DNA of 64,000 nucleotides, from the NCBI GenBank assembly GCA_022575985.1, contig JAKSXM010000231.1:8062501-8126500 (forward strand), read 5' to 3'. This DNA comes from Anagrus nilaparvatae (taxonomy: Eukaryota > Arthropoda > Insecta > Hymenoptera > Mymaridae). Within the stretch, counting starts at the first letter, position 1, and each line of letters begins with the position of its first letter. The notes beneath the pieces are model-generated. The model was not told the origin of the DNA. It did not search any database and saw nothing but the letters and a program-made list of their open reading frames with translations. Shown here in pieces: positions 34,550 through 46,800 of this stretch. Made by a program: the position numbers and the translations under genes.

Positions 34550-36756
34550 GGCTAATTCCATGTGAAACGTACGTTGACTTCCAGATGGGGTCTTCCGATT
34601 TGGCTGTAACTTTGCACAGGTGATTATACATATAAAATGTCCTCACTCCCCAATTTTTACGTCTTCAAATCATTTCTAGCCGTCTCTGTGAATTTTTGAA
34701 AATTGGGACCGATTTTAAAGCTCTCAGTCACCAACTTTTGCTTCGAAATATAAAAGCATGAAAAAATTATTAGAAAAACGGCTTCGATCGGAAATTTCCC
34801 TGGCTATCCGAATTTCTATACCGTTTTTTAAAATTTTCACGTGGAAAGCCGGAAAATTGGAAAATGTGAGCCGTACCGGCTGTAGCTCATAGCTCAAAAC
34901 CCGTCACTTCAAATAACTTCAAACTGGGACTGGAGACAGAGTATTCCATATACTTTCACCTGGTATTAATATGGGTATGGGTATTTTCATATACGGAAAA
35001 GTTATAACGATAAAAAGTGAAATTTTCCGATTTCGGAAATGCAATTTTAGCCAAAAATACTATTTTTACATGCAAATTTAAGCAAAACCGATTTCATATG
35101 TAAAATTTATTATAAAATAAATTATTTTTTAATGCCTTTAAAACTTTTCTATTGATATATATAGTCAATTCTACGAAATTAGACTTTCTATAAAAAGCTA
35201 TTCAAGTAATTCTTAATGAAAATGACCTAATAGGAAAACGAATGTCAGGAATTTTGAAAAATCAAATTCGGCTGGATTTAGTATATTAAAATATGACACC
35301 TTACCAATTTTTATGGTTCTGGATTAAAAATTTTTGAAATAGCAGCTGTTTTTTGAATTAAAAATATTTTCCAGTTTTTAAAGAAAATCTAAGTAAATTT
35401 TGCATTTAAATTTTTTTACACTCTGAACAGAGCTCAAATACTATTTTCAATCATAGTAAATAGCTGAAACTTTTTACTGCGAGTAATTTCGGGTGTCAGT
35501 TTTTGGAAAAACATCGAGAAAGCTGAATAAAACTAAAATTCTAAAGGAAAATTTTTTTTTTAATATGGATTTTTAATTATTATATTTTATAATTATTTGT
35601 TTTTTAAGTTCTTCAAAACTAAAAAGGTTAAATACCCAGAAATAGAATTTTTAAAAAAGAATTAAAATTTTCTTTTTGAAAAACAGTAATTTTAAGTGCA
35701 ACAATAAAGAAAAGAATTTCCCAGTGTTTGAAAAATCCACTTTAAAAAAAAAAAATTCCTTTAGAATTTTAGTTTTATTCAGCTTTCTCGATGTTTTTCC
35801 AAAAACTGACACCCGAAATTACTCGCAGTAAGAAGTTTCAGCTTTTTACTATGATTGAAAATAGTATTTGAGCTCTGTTCAGAGTGTAAAAAAATTTAAA
35901 TGCAAAATTTACTTAGATTTTCTTTAAAAACTGGAAAATATTTTTAGTTCAAAAAACAGCTGCTATTTCAAAAATTTTTAATCCAGAACCATAAAAATTG
36001 GTAAGGTGTCATATTTTAACATACTAAATCCAGCCGAATTTGATTTTTCAAAATTCCTGACATTCGTTTTCCTATTAGGTCATTTTCATTAAGAATTACT
36101 TGAATAGCTTTTTATAGAAAGTCTAATTTCGTAGAATTGACTATATATATCAATAGAAAAGTTTTAAAGGCATTAAAAAATAATTTATTTTATAATAAAT
36201 TTTACATATGAAATCGGTTTTGCTTAAATTTGCATGTAAAAATAGTATTTTTGGCTAAAATTGCATTTCCGAAATCGGAAAATTTCACTTTTTATCGTTA
36301 TAACTTTTCCGTATATGAAAATACCCATACCCATATTAATACCAGGTGAAAGAATATGGAATACTCTGTCTCCAGTTCCAGTTTGAAGTTATTTGAAGTG
36401 ACGGGTTTTGAGCTATGAGCTACAGCCGGTACGGCTCACATTTTCCAATTTTCCGGCTTTCCACGTGAAAATTTTAAAAAACGGTATAGAAATTCGGATA
36501 GCCAGGGAAATTTCCGATCGAAGCCGTTTTTCTATTAATTTTTTCATGCTTTTATATTTCGAAGCAAAAGTTGGTGACTGAGAGCTTTAAAATCGGTCCC
36601 AATTTTCAAAAATTCACAGAGACGGCTAGAAATGATTTGAAGACGTAAAAATTGGGGAGTGAGGACATTTTATATGTATAATCACCTGTGCAAAGTTACA
36701 GCCAAATCGGAAGACCCCATCTGGAAGTCAACGTACGTTTCACATGGAATTAGCCA
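34549..36756. repeat. Near-perfect 2.2-kb palindrome
   Basis: tggctaattccatgtgaaac (34549) is mirrored by gtttcacatggaattagcca (ending 36756), and the arms stay nearly identical to a centre near 35650. Each arm holds a ccagatggggtcttccgatt block (34581-34600; mirror about 36704-36723) and tttccctggctatccg (34797; mirror near 36496). A transcript would form about 1.1 kb of double-stranded RNA. No open frame beyond chance. Confidence 0.93.
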
Positions 36757-36952
36757 TTTATTAAAAGATATTATTAAATAAAGAGAAAATAATAATTATT
36801 TTAATTTAATATATAAAAAACTAAATAACAGCATAACATTATTTTAATAGAAAACTGAACTATAGCAGACGCTAATTTGTATATTTGGTGTCATCACGTG
36901 GGGCTTACGTGACTGAAATCCATGCGCAGCGTGGATCTTTTCTCCCGGTGTT

Positions 36953-38291
36953 CCCGAAGAAGTGGAAGGTCACGCGGCTTGTGCTTATCAGCAAAGGAAA
37001 GGGTGAACCAGGCTCTCCGTCATCTTACAGACCATTGTGTATGCTAAAAACTATTGGCAAGGTGATGGAGAGCGTGCTTCGCTCTAGGCTTAGGAGAGCA
37101 GTAGCAGACAATGGGGTTTCTCTGACCAACAGCATGGATTTCGTGAAGGGCATTCCACGATTGACCCTATCAAGCGTGTTGTCGACATCGTGTATAGGAC
37201 GAGGGAGGTCCGGCATACAATCCGGAAGGACGTCTTGCTTGTAACTTTGGATGTTAAAAATGCATTTAATTCGGCTTGATGGAACGACATGCTGTCCTCC
37301 CTGGAGCAGGATTTCCGGATCCCACGTTACCTGAGCAAAGTACTCAGGGACTAACTACGGGACCGAAACCTGCTTTACGACACGACCGATGGCAGGAAGG
37401 AAAAACAGCTAAGTCCTGGGCCCTGATCTGTGGAATGCCTTTCATGACGGCCTGCTACGAATCGATCTCCCAGAAGCAGCCTCCCTGATCGGGTACGCGG
37501 ACGACGTTGCCTTGGCTATCGTAGCCAGAAGTGGCACCAAGGCTTAGTTACGGCTGAACGAGGTCATAAACATCATCAGCCGGTGGATGACGGAGCACGG
37601 GCTTCAGCTGGCAATTCCGAAAACGGAAATTGTTTTGCTGATCCGTCGAAGGGTTCCTACCAAAATGGATATAAATTTTGAGGATGGTGGGAATCCTCAC
37701 ACGATTTCTACTAAGCCACACGTAAAGTATCTGGGAGTCCTGCTTGACAACAAGCTGACCTTCAATGCCCAGTTACAGAAGTCTTGTGAAAAGGCTGCAA
37801 AGGTGACGTCATTTCTGGCGCTGTTAATGGTAAATATTGGCAGACCTTGATCGAGAAGGCAGCGGCTTCTAATGTCTACAGTAAACTCCATTCTACTGTA
37901 ATGTGTACTGGAAGTATGGGCGGACACCATCAAAATGAATAAATACTGCAAGAAAATCTCTGCAGTACAAAGGCGTGGGGCACTTCGGATTGTTTGTGCT
38001 TACCGAACGGTATCCGAGCCGGTAATCCAGGTACTCGCGGGAGTGATTCCTATCAACCTGCTTGCACTGGAACGTAAAACCGTATATCATAGTGACGCGG
38101 AGTCACGCAAAACCAGGGTAATATGTGTCTAAGGTAACAGGGAGGTGAGTTAAGTGAGTAGGACCTTGCATCATTTGGTCATGCAATCGTGGCTTATGGT
38201 TTACTATGATCGATGATTTCATTGCCGATAATGCAAAGTAGAGTCTCCACATAATCCTTTGGTCCGATGCCAAAGGGTATGCGTAAGATGC
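36953..38291 (+). pseudogene. R1-like non-LTR retrotransposon, 3' part (RT palm to tail)
   Basis: Resumes with PKKWKVTRLVLISKGKGEPG and SSYRPLCMLKTIGKVMESVL. DVKNAFNS and the intact catalytic box GYADDVALAIVA (about 37490-37525) follow in other frames. Then come WMTEHGLQLAIPKTEIVLL, KYLGVLLDNKLTFNAQL and a C-terminal AVQRRGALRIVCAYRTVSE. Numerous shifts and stops mean no product can be made. The 3' end lies near the return of BEL gag at about 38292; the target duplication is unclear (possibly tta). Confidence 0.85.
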
Positions 38292-39035
38292 ATTCAACTT
38301 TACGTCAACTTAGAGCCCATTTAAAAGGCGATGCTGCTGACTTGGTTAGCAGTTATGCGTTAACTGAAGATAATTTTTTAATCGTATGGTATAAATTAAC
38401 CGACAGGTTTAAGAACAAAAAGCGTTTAGTCAATGCTCATGTCGCGGCAATATACAGTATACCTCCAATGATTCAAACTAGTGCGGTAGAATTAAAAAAG
38501 ATCTTGGTTAGTCTAACCACTCCTATTTCTGCATTTTCGGTCGGCCGGTTTATAAATGGGATGATTTATTGATCTTTCATGTTTGGTAACGAAACTAATA
38601 GGCAATGGGAATTATACTTCTGTAATGTATCCTTGTCTGCTTGTTGCACTCAGTTAACTAATCAAAATGCATCCCTTTCTAATGATAACAATCAAGAAAA
38701 TCAAGCCTTACCAAATTTTACTTCTAATCCTCCAAATTTAAATTTTTGATTCAATTTATGGAATCCCAGATTGGCATATTTGAATCTATTGAGGAAAATA
38801 CTACTGTAATTAGTCAAAATAATAATTTATATACTAATTCAAATAAATTCAAAAACAATAATGTAGCTACCCAACCCAAAATTCAAGTCTTCCATACTCA
38901 ATTAAAGTTAAACAGTAACTCTAAATTAGAATGTCTCATGTGTAAGGGAAATCACAGACTACACAATTGTGATGATTACACAAAATTAACCCCAGCAAAG
39001 CGGTATAAATTCATTAAATCATTACTAATAGTAGC
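38292..39035 (+). pseudogene. Second BEL/Pao gag, 3' part
   Basis: The frame resumes with RQLRAHLKGDAADLVSSYAL and VNAHVAAIYSIPPM, aligning with the first copy. After a frame change it reads IQFMESQIGIFESIEENTT and the first zinc knuckle CLMCKGNHRLHNCDDY. It is lost near 39035, where satellite-like sequence begins. Protease, RT and integrase are absent. Confidence 0.85.
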
Positions 39036-39049
39036 GGAGCCCATACGAT

Positions 39050-40760
39050 GTAGGGTGATTTTTTGACTAACCAAAGATAATTGCAAATGCACCGAACTAC
39101 TTATGTAAGGATGCCCACTGAGTCATATGTTAAAAGCCTTTGCGTACCTAATTAGCCTAGGCTGGTTAGCAAAAAATCACCCAGGTGAAAATTTTTTAAC
39201 CGGATGAAAATTTAGGATATCCATAAATACACCCCCCAGAAGCTAATTACAAATCGGTTTGTGAAAAAACCGGTGCCGACCTGAGGGGGGAGGGGTTAAA
39301 AAATTTTTGACCCAAGGTGAAAAAATTGTAACCGCAAAGGACTTTGGCTAATGAATGTACATGCCAAATGTAGCATGTGTGCCAATCCGTACCTTTGGGA
39401 AATGGTTCCGGGTGCAGTTATAAGGGTAAAAAGTACCCCCAAAAATATCACCTAGGTGAAAAAATTCTAACCACATCAAATTTTGACAGTTGCTTTAGTT
39501 TTGTACCACTAGCCCGTGCCTTCAATGCTTTGGTAAAAAATAGGTACTGAGGGGTGATATCCACCCCCAAAGATTTTTTCACTAAGGTGATTTTTTCTAA
39601 CCAGATGAGCTTTACATATATGATTTGTTATGGTGCCAATAACAAAAGTTTTAAATGATTTACTAAAAATCCGGTACCAAGGGTGATTTTTCCCCATCCG
39701 TTTAACCCTAAAAGCAAGGTTTTTAATCAGTTTCAAAAGTTTTAGGCTCAAATATACCATCCAAGAAATTTTCGTATCATTGAGACTCTAATAACGTATG
39801 GTATCAACCCTTTGCAAAAAAAAATATTTTAAGGGGCAAAAACCAACCCCGAAAAATATTTCACCAAGGTGATTTTTTCTAACCAGATGAGCTTTACATA
39901 TATGATTTGTTATGGTGCCAATAACATAAGTTTTAAGCGATTTGTTAAAAATCCGGTACCAAGGGTAATTTTTCCGCATCCGTTTAACCCTAAAAGCAAG
40001 GTTTTTAATCAGTTACAAAAGTTTTAGGCTCAAATATACCATCCAAGCAATTTCCGCATCATTGAGACTCTAATAACGTATGGTATCGACCCTTTGCAAA
40101 AAAAAATATTTTAAGGGGAAAAAACCAACCCCAAAAAATATTTCACCAAGGTGATTTTTTCTAACCATATGAGCTTTACATATATGATTTGTTATGGTGC
40201 CAATAACATTAGTTTTCAACGATTTGTTAAAAATCCGATACCGGGGGTGATTTTTGCCCCTTTGTTTAACCCTAAAAGTCAGGTTTTTAATCAGTTTCAA
40301 GACTTTTAGGCTCAAATATACCATCCAAGAAATTTTCGCATCATTGAGACTTTAATAACGTATGGTATCAACCCTTTGTAAAAAAAAATATTTTTAGGGG
40401 CAAAATCCAACCCCTAAAAATATTTCATCAAGGTGATTTTTTCTAACCAGGTGAGCTTTACATATATGATTGTTTATTATGCCAATAACATTAGTTTTCA
40501 ACGATTTGTTAAAAATCCGGTACCGAGGGTGATTTTTGCCCCCTAGTTTAACCCTAAAAGTCTGGTTATTTATCAGTTTCAAGACTTTTAGGTTCAAATA
40601 CATCGTCAACGATAATTTTGTATTATTGATATTTGAATAACATATGGTATCAATCATTTGGAAAAAAAAGGTTTTAAGGGGCGAAAACCAACCCCTAAAA
40701 ATATTTCACCCAGGGGATTTTTTCTAATTTTTTCCTATAAAAATCCTGTGCCGAGGGTTA
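39050..40760. repeat. Satellite-like tandem repeats (about 132-bp, then 282-bp period)
   Basis: A ggtgannnnnttntaacc motif recurs at about 39054, 39184, 39316, 39455, 39586, 39868, 40150 and 40432, with a degenerate copy near 40713. Spacing is 130-139 bp for the first intervals, then 282 bp exactly three times. The 282-bp units share agctttacatatatgattt, ggtaccaagggtgattttt and taacgtatggtatcaaccct. Because 282 is divisible by three, repeats of similar 63-87-codon minus-strand frames appear; these are not genes. Confidence 0.85.
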
Positions 40761-40840
40761 TTTTTAACCCCCAGTTTAACCCTAAATGTCTTTTAATGAA
40801 CTTTACATATATGATTTGTTATGGATCCATTAGCGTCTAT

Positions 40841-40962
40841 TTGGCTCATATTAAAGATGCATGTTCTAAAATTTATAAGCAACTCATTACTGAACCGATT
40901 TAGCGAAAACTTTACCATTTTATCTCTAACCCTAGATTTGAATGATCTTTAATATGAGCCAA
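40841..40962. repeat. Hairpin with 18-bp perfect arms
   Basis: ttggctcatattaaagat (40841-40858) and atctttaatatgagccaa (40945-40962) are exact reverse complements at the edge of the satellite array. Confidence 0.8.
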
Positions 40963-42199
40963 GCAGAATTTTGATTCAAGTTGCCTATATCTGGAATCTC
41001 AGGCTTTTATGAGCAAAAAATTACAAAAATTTAACGGGTCATATTTCTTAAACAAATAAATATTTTTAATTTTATTTTTTATATTCTTATGCAAAATACT
41101 GGAAAGATTTGACTTTTTTATTAAAAAATTATTATAAATAAATATATAATGAAAATATTTTAGTTACAAATAATATGCTGCGCATAAAACACCCAGCGGT
41201 AAATAGAATACTTCTGAAAAAGCTGATCAAAGATTAATTTTTACCCAATTACTTTTTCCCAATAACTAGGTTTTAGATGTTTTGTGCAGATATCTGCATA
41301 ATTTGAAGAATTTGCCAAATTACCTTCTAAAACTACATTATTATAATCCACTTAATTATAATAGCACTCTTTGTCTTTTTATTATGCTACTTAAAAACTT
41401 TTTTTTTATGTAAAAACATGTTTATATATATTTTATTTATAAATTCGAAAAATTATATTTTAAAGTAATATGTTCAATTTTTTGATATAATCAATAAAAT
41501 TTAACATATTTTATGTATGATATGGAAAAATTATTTTTTTAAATTAGCAAAAAACATTATAATTTTATGATTTTTTTTTTTCATTTTTTAGAAAAACGAA
41601 ATACAACCTAAATACGAATAATACAACCTAAATTTCATTGACAATATTTTATTGTTTATTATTGAATAATAAAGATTTTAAAAATTGAAATAAACTAAAA
41701 CGGCACTTCTCCAGTGGACATCTGCCGTTTTACTTGAAAATGTAATAAAATTTTTTTCGCACAGATATATAATATAATAAACGTATTAAAATAAAATATA
41801 CTTTATATGATGCTTAATAATGAAGTCATAAATGAGCAATAAAAATACCGTTGATTTTTTTGTTTTTTTTTAACAATAACGTTCAAGAGAAATTTTTGAC
41901 CTTTCAATTTAAAATTTATAGATTATTATAAAAAAAAAAAAATTACTTTTTTGATTCTTATTGAAATTTTTTTACTAAAATCAGTTTCTTATGGACTTTT
42001 ATACAGTCAACATGGATTTAGTTTTAATTTATCTAAGTGATGATAGTTCTAGTTCAATAGATTTAAGTTAAAAAAATCGATAATACGGTAACGATTAAGA
42101 ACTATTTATTAACTGAGAATAAAAATTCCGAAAGTTCACAAAGATATTGAAAAAAAAAAATTTTTTTTTTTTTTAAATATCGAGTTAAATGTAAGTGCG
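40963..42199. other. AT-rich non-coding interval
   Basis: No gene or bounded repeat. The last ~200 bp may be 5' flank or UTR of the exon starting at 42200. Confidence 0.45.
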
Positions 42200-42285
42200 A
42201 TGGAAGAAAAAAATCCTAGTAGAAATTTTACAAGGAGTCAGTTGGTAATTAAATCTACTCCAGGAAATCCTGAAGATATTGTTAA
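42200..42285 (+). pseudogene. Short coding exon split by the 7.2-kb transposon (5' piece)
   Basis: ATG at 42200 opens a frame reading MEEKNPSRNFTRSQLVIKST with continuing protein-like composition up to the transposon border at 42286. The other half is at 49472-49490. Removing the transposon and one TAA duplication gives a frame that runs ten more codons into GCG followed by GTAAGT, a good 5' splice site. No family was recognised and no further exons were found, so the gene identity is open. It could also be part of an older repeat. Confidence 0.45.
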
Positions 42286-42890
42286 TAGTGGAGAAGCCAG
42301 CGTATCATTCCGTATGCAAAAAATTCAATCGCGTGTTGAAGTGATAGACACCAAGTAGATTATAGTTTTTTGACCCGCTTATTCCGAATCTGCAGTTATT
42401 TTTTGTCTAAAACTGGTACGTTTGCCGCTAGAGGGCGTTTAGGGGGGTAAAAACGCTATTTTTCGCAAATATCTCGGAAGCTACGCGTCCTAAGATACTT
42501 AAACCCAAGAAACATATAGTTTTTTGACCCGCTGATTCAGAATCTGCAGTTATTTTTTATCTAAAACTGGTGCGTTTGCCACTAGAGGGCGTTTAGTGGG
42601 GTAAAAACGCTATTTTTCGCAAATATCTCGGAAGCTACGTGTCCTAAGATACTTAAACCCAAGAAACATATAATTTTTTGACCCGCTGATTCAGAATCTG
42701 CAGTTATTTTTTGTCTAAAACTGGTGCGTTTGCCGTTAGAGGGCGTTTAGGGGGGTAAAAACGCTATTTTTCGCAAATATTTTGGAAGCTACACACTTAA
42801 GATACTTTAAAACCAAGTAATTTATAGTTTTTAGACCCGCTGATTTGAAATATGCAGTTAAATTTTCTCTAACATTACAGACATTTCCGA
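42286..42890 (+). repeat. Left composite TIR with 154-bp subrepeats
   Basis: Begins tagtggagaagccagcgtat. After about 75 bp come tandem units with gacccgct at 42372, 42526, 42680 and about 42834, a steady 154-bp period. Each unit carries gctagagggcgtttagg and cgcaaatatctcggaagcta. The last unit is more diverged. Confidence 0.92.
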
Positions 42891-43822
42891 TAGAAGTCAT
42901 GATTAGTAAGTATAATTATAAAGATATAATTATAATTATAATAATAAACATAATTATCAAGCTCATGTTTCGAATAATACAGATGTATTTAAACATTATT
43001 TCTTCTTTTTTTATTTATGAAACAAAATTTATTTTAGAAAAGTTAATTTAAACATTATTATAATGTTATATTTGGAAAATTGAAGTTATCGATCAATAGG
43101 GCAAAAGAAATAAAAAACAAAATTATTTTTTATATATCTTGTGACGTTTCGTGGTTGTTATTCCACCTCATCTGACTAAAAAATTTTTTATTTATTATAA
43201 ATATATAATTTTTTATAAAATTTATATAAATAAGTAATTATTATAATGTTTAAAAAATAATAAGAGATTTATTTACAATAAATAAAAATAAATAAATAAA
43301 ATAATAGGTATATATCTTACATTTGAACCTTATGATTTTTGTACTTATTATTTGACATGCGCAGAAAGAAAATGTTACTTAATAACTCCGATATTACGTA
43401 AATATTAAAGATTAATCACGGACATAGTGCAAAAATTTGTGTTTAATTTTTTATGAAAATAATTATTATAGTAAAATTGATTATATATATCCTTTAAATT
43501 TTGTTCTGTATTTACTTTTAACATTAAAAAATATAAACTAGTTAGGTAAATAAAGTTCTTTATTTTATAAGTGATAATTTTTTTTGAGGTTATTTGTACA
43601 TTTAGATTTTTGCTTCAAACTATTTGATGTAAAATTTTTCTCTTTCAGACAAAAAGAATTTATAAATTTATAATAAATAAATTTATAACAAATGAATTCC
43701 ATATAAAAAATATGAATTTGTGGTCTTTAGAATTTAGCTATTTATGCATGTTTAAAAAGTTAATAGTTTTATTTGTGGTCTCATTTTTATAAACGTTAAA
43801 AGCTTAATTTAGAACATTTAAA
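42891..43822. other. Transposon 5' non-coding region
   Basis: AT-rich, between the left TIR and the transposon gene; presumably its promoter and UTR. The 68-codon frame at 42845-43051 is low-complexity. Confidence 0.5.
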
Positions 43823-46800
43823 ATGAGTAATACTGAAGTAGAAGTCTCAAAGACTAGTAATTTTAATGTAGAATTGTGTATTATTTGTCAAAAAAAGAAA
43901 GGAAAGCTGACAAGTACTGATAATGGTCAAAGTAAAATAAAAAAAATTGCAAGTGTGAAAAAAGATGCAGTTTTTGTTCGAATAAAGTCCCTTAAAATAG
44001 GTGAAAATTTTAGTTACCACATGACAAATTCATGTTATCGACAGTATGTCAAAAATTATGTAGCAATTGCAGTTGCTAAAACCACTGACCAAGAACAGGC
44101 ATCTTCTTTAATTTCAGCTGAAATAACGAATAATGATGAGACAGATAATTTAACAACAGTAAGACCAGATAAAGTAACAATAACATCTACGCGGTCTAGT
44201 ACAAACTCATTATCAATAAAGTTAATATGCATATTTTGTAATCAAATACGTGTTAACCAAATTTCTGAAAAATATCGATTTAATAATGAAAATGCAGCTA
44301 ATAAATTTCATTTGATGACTAGACATTTAAAAGATGAAGTTTATTTCCGTACGATTAATTATAATAATTCAACTGAAATACTTTCTAGCAATATATATTA
44401 TCATCGTCCATGTTTAACTTCCTATGAATACAAATATAAAAAAATAATTGAGACTGAAAAATTAACTAACTCTTCTGCTATTAATAATAATATTTCAAAT
44501 CAGAATGATAATACTAATTTGAGTGTAGATAGTGATGCTGATGCAAATTTAGATAGTAGTGCGGATTCGAGTATGGATTTATCATCCAAAGAATTAAAAT
44601 CATTCGCTATAATTGAAGAGATAAACAGCATCCTAGAAAACTTGAAAGATGGAAAAGTTTTTGAAATAAGCGAACTACGCGATAACATTAACCAACGTGA
44701 CGATGTTAAGGTTGATAATCGTGATATAAAAAAATATTTGCTAAAAAATTATCCTAATGAAATTAAATTTGCAGCTAATCCTCAAACAAATAAATCAAAT
44801 ATTATATTTCATGCAAATTTAAAAATTGAAGATGTGGTGTATTTACTACTACCTTCACAAATTGCAAAGCAAAGTGCCAATTTATTAAGAAAAGATTTAT
44901 CTAATGTTAATTATAATCTACGTGATAGTTTTTGTGATGCAACTGATTTAAGAGATAGCCTTAATGTTCAACCAGTACCACCTTTTGCTTTAAATTATTT
45001 CATAGAATTATTTAATTATAAAAAAAATAAACCTGAAAATTATAAATTAGAATCTTTAGAGAAGAAAAATCATATATCGGAAAAAAAAATGCTAAAAATT
45101 CAAAGTATATTTCAGCAAATGGTTTATATATTAGGAAAAGGTAAGAAAAAGACACCATTGCAAATATTATTACCTCTACGAGTGCATGATTTATGTAAGA
45201 GTAAATTATTAATAACTAATTTAAATCACATGGGTGCGGGAATATCTTACGATGAAGTAGAAAGAATAAAAAATGGACTAGCATTCTATTCTGTGTGGAA
45301 GAATAAAGATACAGTACCATTGCCTTCACATTTCAGGAGTGATGTTTGGACTCTTGCATCTATGGATAATTTTGATCACAATGAATGTACTTTATCCGAA
45401 CTAGGTACCACTCATGATACAGTTTTTGCTCTTTTTCAAGAAGAAAGTTTAGAATCAGTGATTAAAAAACCAAAAATTTCCGAAACTGATTATGACCAAA
45501 GGAGTAAAAAGTTTGATATTGATTTAGATTGCCAAAAGCTTTTGGAATTTAAAGGCAATAATACAATTATAAAATTACCAGATGATTATCATGTTAATTT
45601 AAAAAGTAAAGATACGGTTACCCAAAAAATTTATCAACAAATTAGAGCCGATGATTTAGCCTGGCTATTATCTCGAATGAATCTTGACATTTCTTCGGAA
45701 AATATGTGTTTTAACGATATTCAAATAATACCTGGTTGGTCACCTTTTAATTCTATTCTATCAGATGACAAACGTAAGAAACATATCGTAGGCTTTCTTC
45801 CTGTTTTACCATACCCAGTCACAAAATATGATACAGTTTATACAGCTTTGTGTAATTTTTTAAAATTATTGGAAAATTTAGAGCAACAAAATTTAGTTGT
45901 AGCTTGCGATGAAGGAGTATACCATATTGCTAAGCACATCCAATTAATTTATAGCGATAAATTTAAAAACTTATTTATTATGCTCGGTGGTTTTCATTTA
46001 TTAAAGGCAGGACTAGCTTGCGTAGGCAAGTATTTAAGAGATAGTGGTATAGAACATTTGCTAATAGAATCAAGAATATTTGTAGTAATGTTGTAGAACA
46101 AGTTTTTTTGGGTAGTAATTATTCTAGATCAATAAAAGGATTTTTCTTAATAGCTGAAGTATTAGAAAGATTGCTGCTAGAACAGTTTATTTTAGATCAT
46201 CCAGAAGAATTTGAATATGAAATTTCTTGAATACAAGCATTAAAAAGTACGTTTGCAGAAGGTGATTTTAATGCATGTAAGAATCTCTTAAATGACTTTA
46301 AAAATTGTTCTGAAAATTTAATCAATGAACTGAATAATTATATTGAACGTAATAAAAAAACTTCGCAAACTTACTTTTACTATTATAACGTTATATTAAT
46401 GATTCGAACTTTAAGAGACTTTCTGAGAGCTGATAGATCTGGTGATTTTTTTTTTACACATTGATAGTGTAAAAAAACTGCTACCTTTATTTCTTATTAT
46501 GGATCGAACTCATTATACTCGTTGGTGTACTATTTATTTAAACGACATTCTTGGTTTGGAAAAAAATTACCCTGAAATTTATAAAGAGTTTGTTTCTGGT
46601 AAGTTTGCTATTAAATTAAGTGATATACCATTTTCATCATCAGCACTAGATCAGCGCTTAGAGCAAACCGTAAATAAGTCTAAAAAAAGTTTAAGTGGAA
46701 TAATTGGACAAACATATAAAAAAAATTACGTTACCAAATGGGAATTAAATTATCATGAGTTACTATTGCTGGATTCTCTATTTAATAAAATTACTTTTGT

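Larger units (their letters stand above)
33960..36950. mobile_element. 2991-bp TIR element F inside the R1-like RT
   Basis: Ends CACTGGAAGA (33960) and TCTCCCGGTG (ending 36950) belong to imperfect inverted repeats of about 50 bp that include ccacgctgcgcatggattt. TT at 33958-33959 and 36951-36952 flanks it. The host frame reads GTF before the element and PKKWKVTRLVLI after it, so removing the element plus one TT restores the codon order. Inside are a 0.37-kb inverted repeat (34184-34549) and a 2.2-kb palindrome (34549-36756). No transposase is present. A CACTG-type start might suggest a CMC-like element, but this is unproven. Confidence 0.88.

Noticed and set aside
39509..40657. Series of similar 63-87-codon minus-strand frames
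   Set aside because: They repeat because the underlying satellite has a 282-bp period divisible by three; no protein family is recognised.
39050..40760. CRISPR-like array
   Set aside because: Eukaryotic satellite: whole units are repeated with no unique spacers and the unit is too long.
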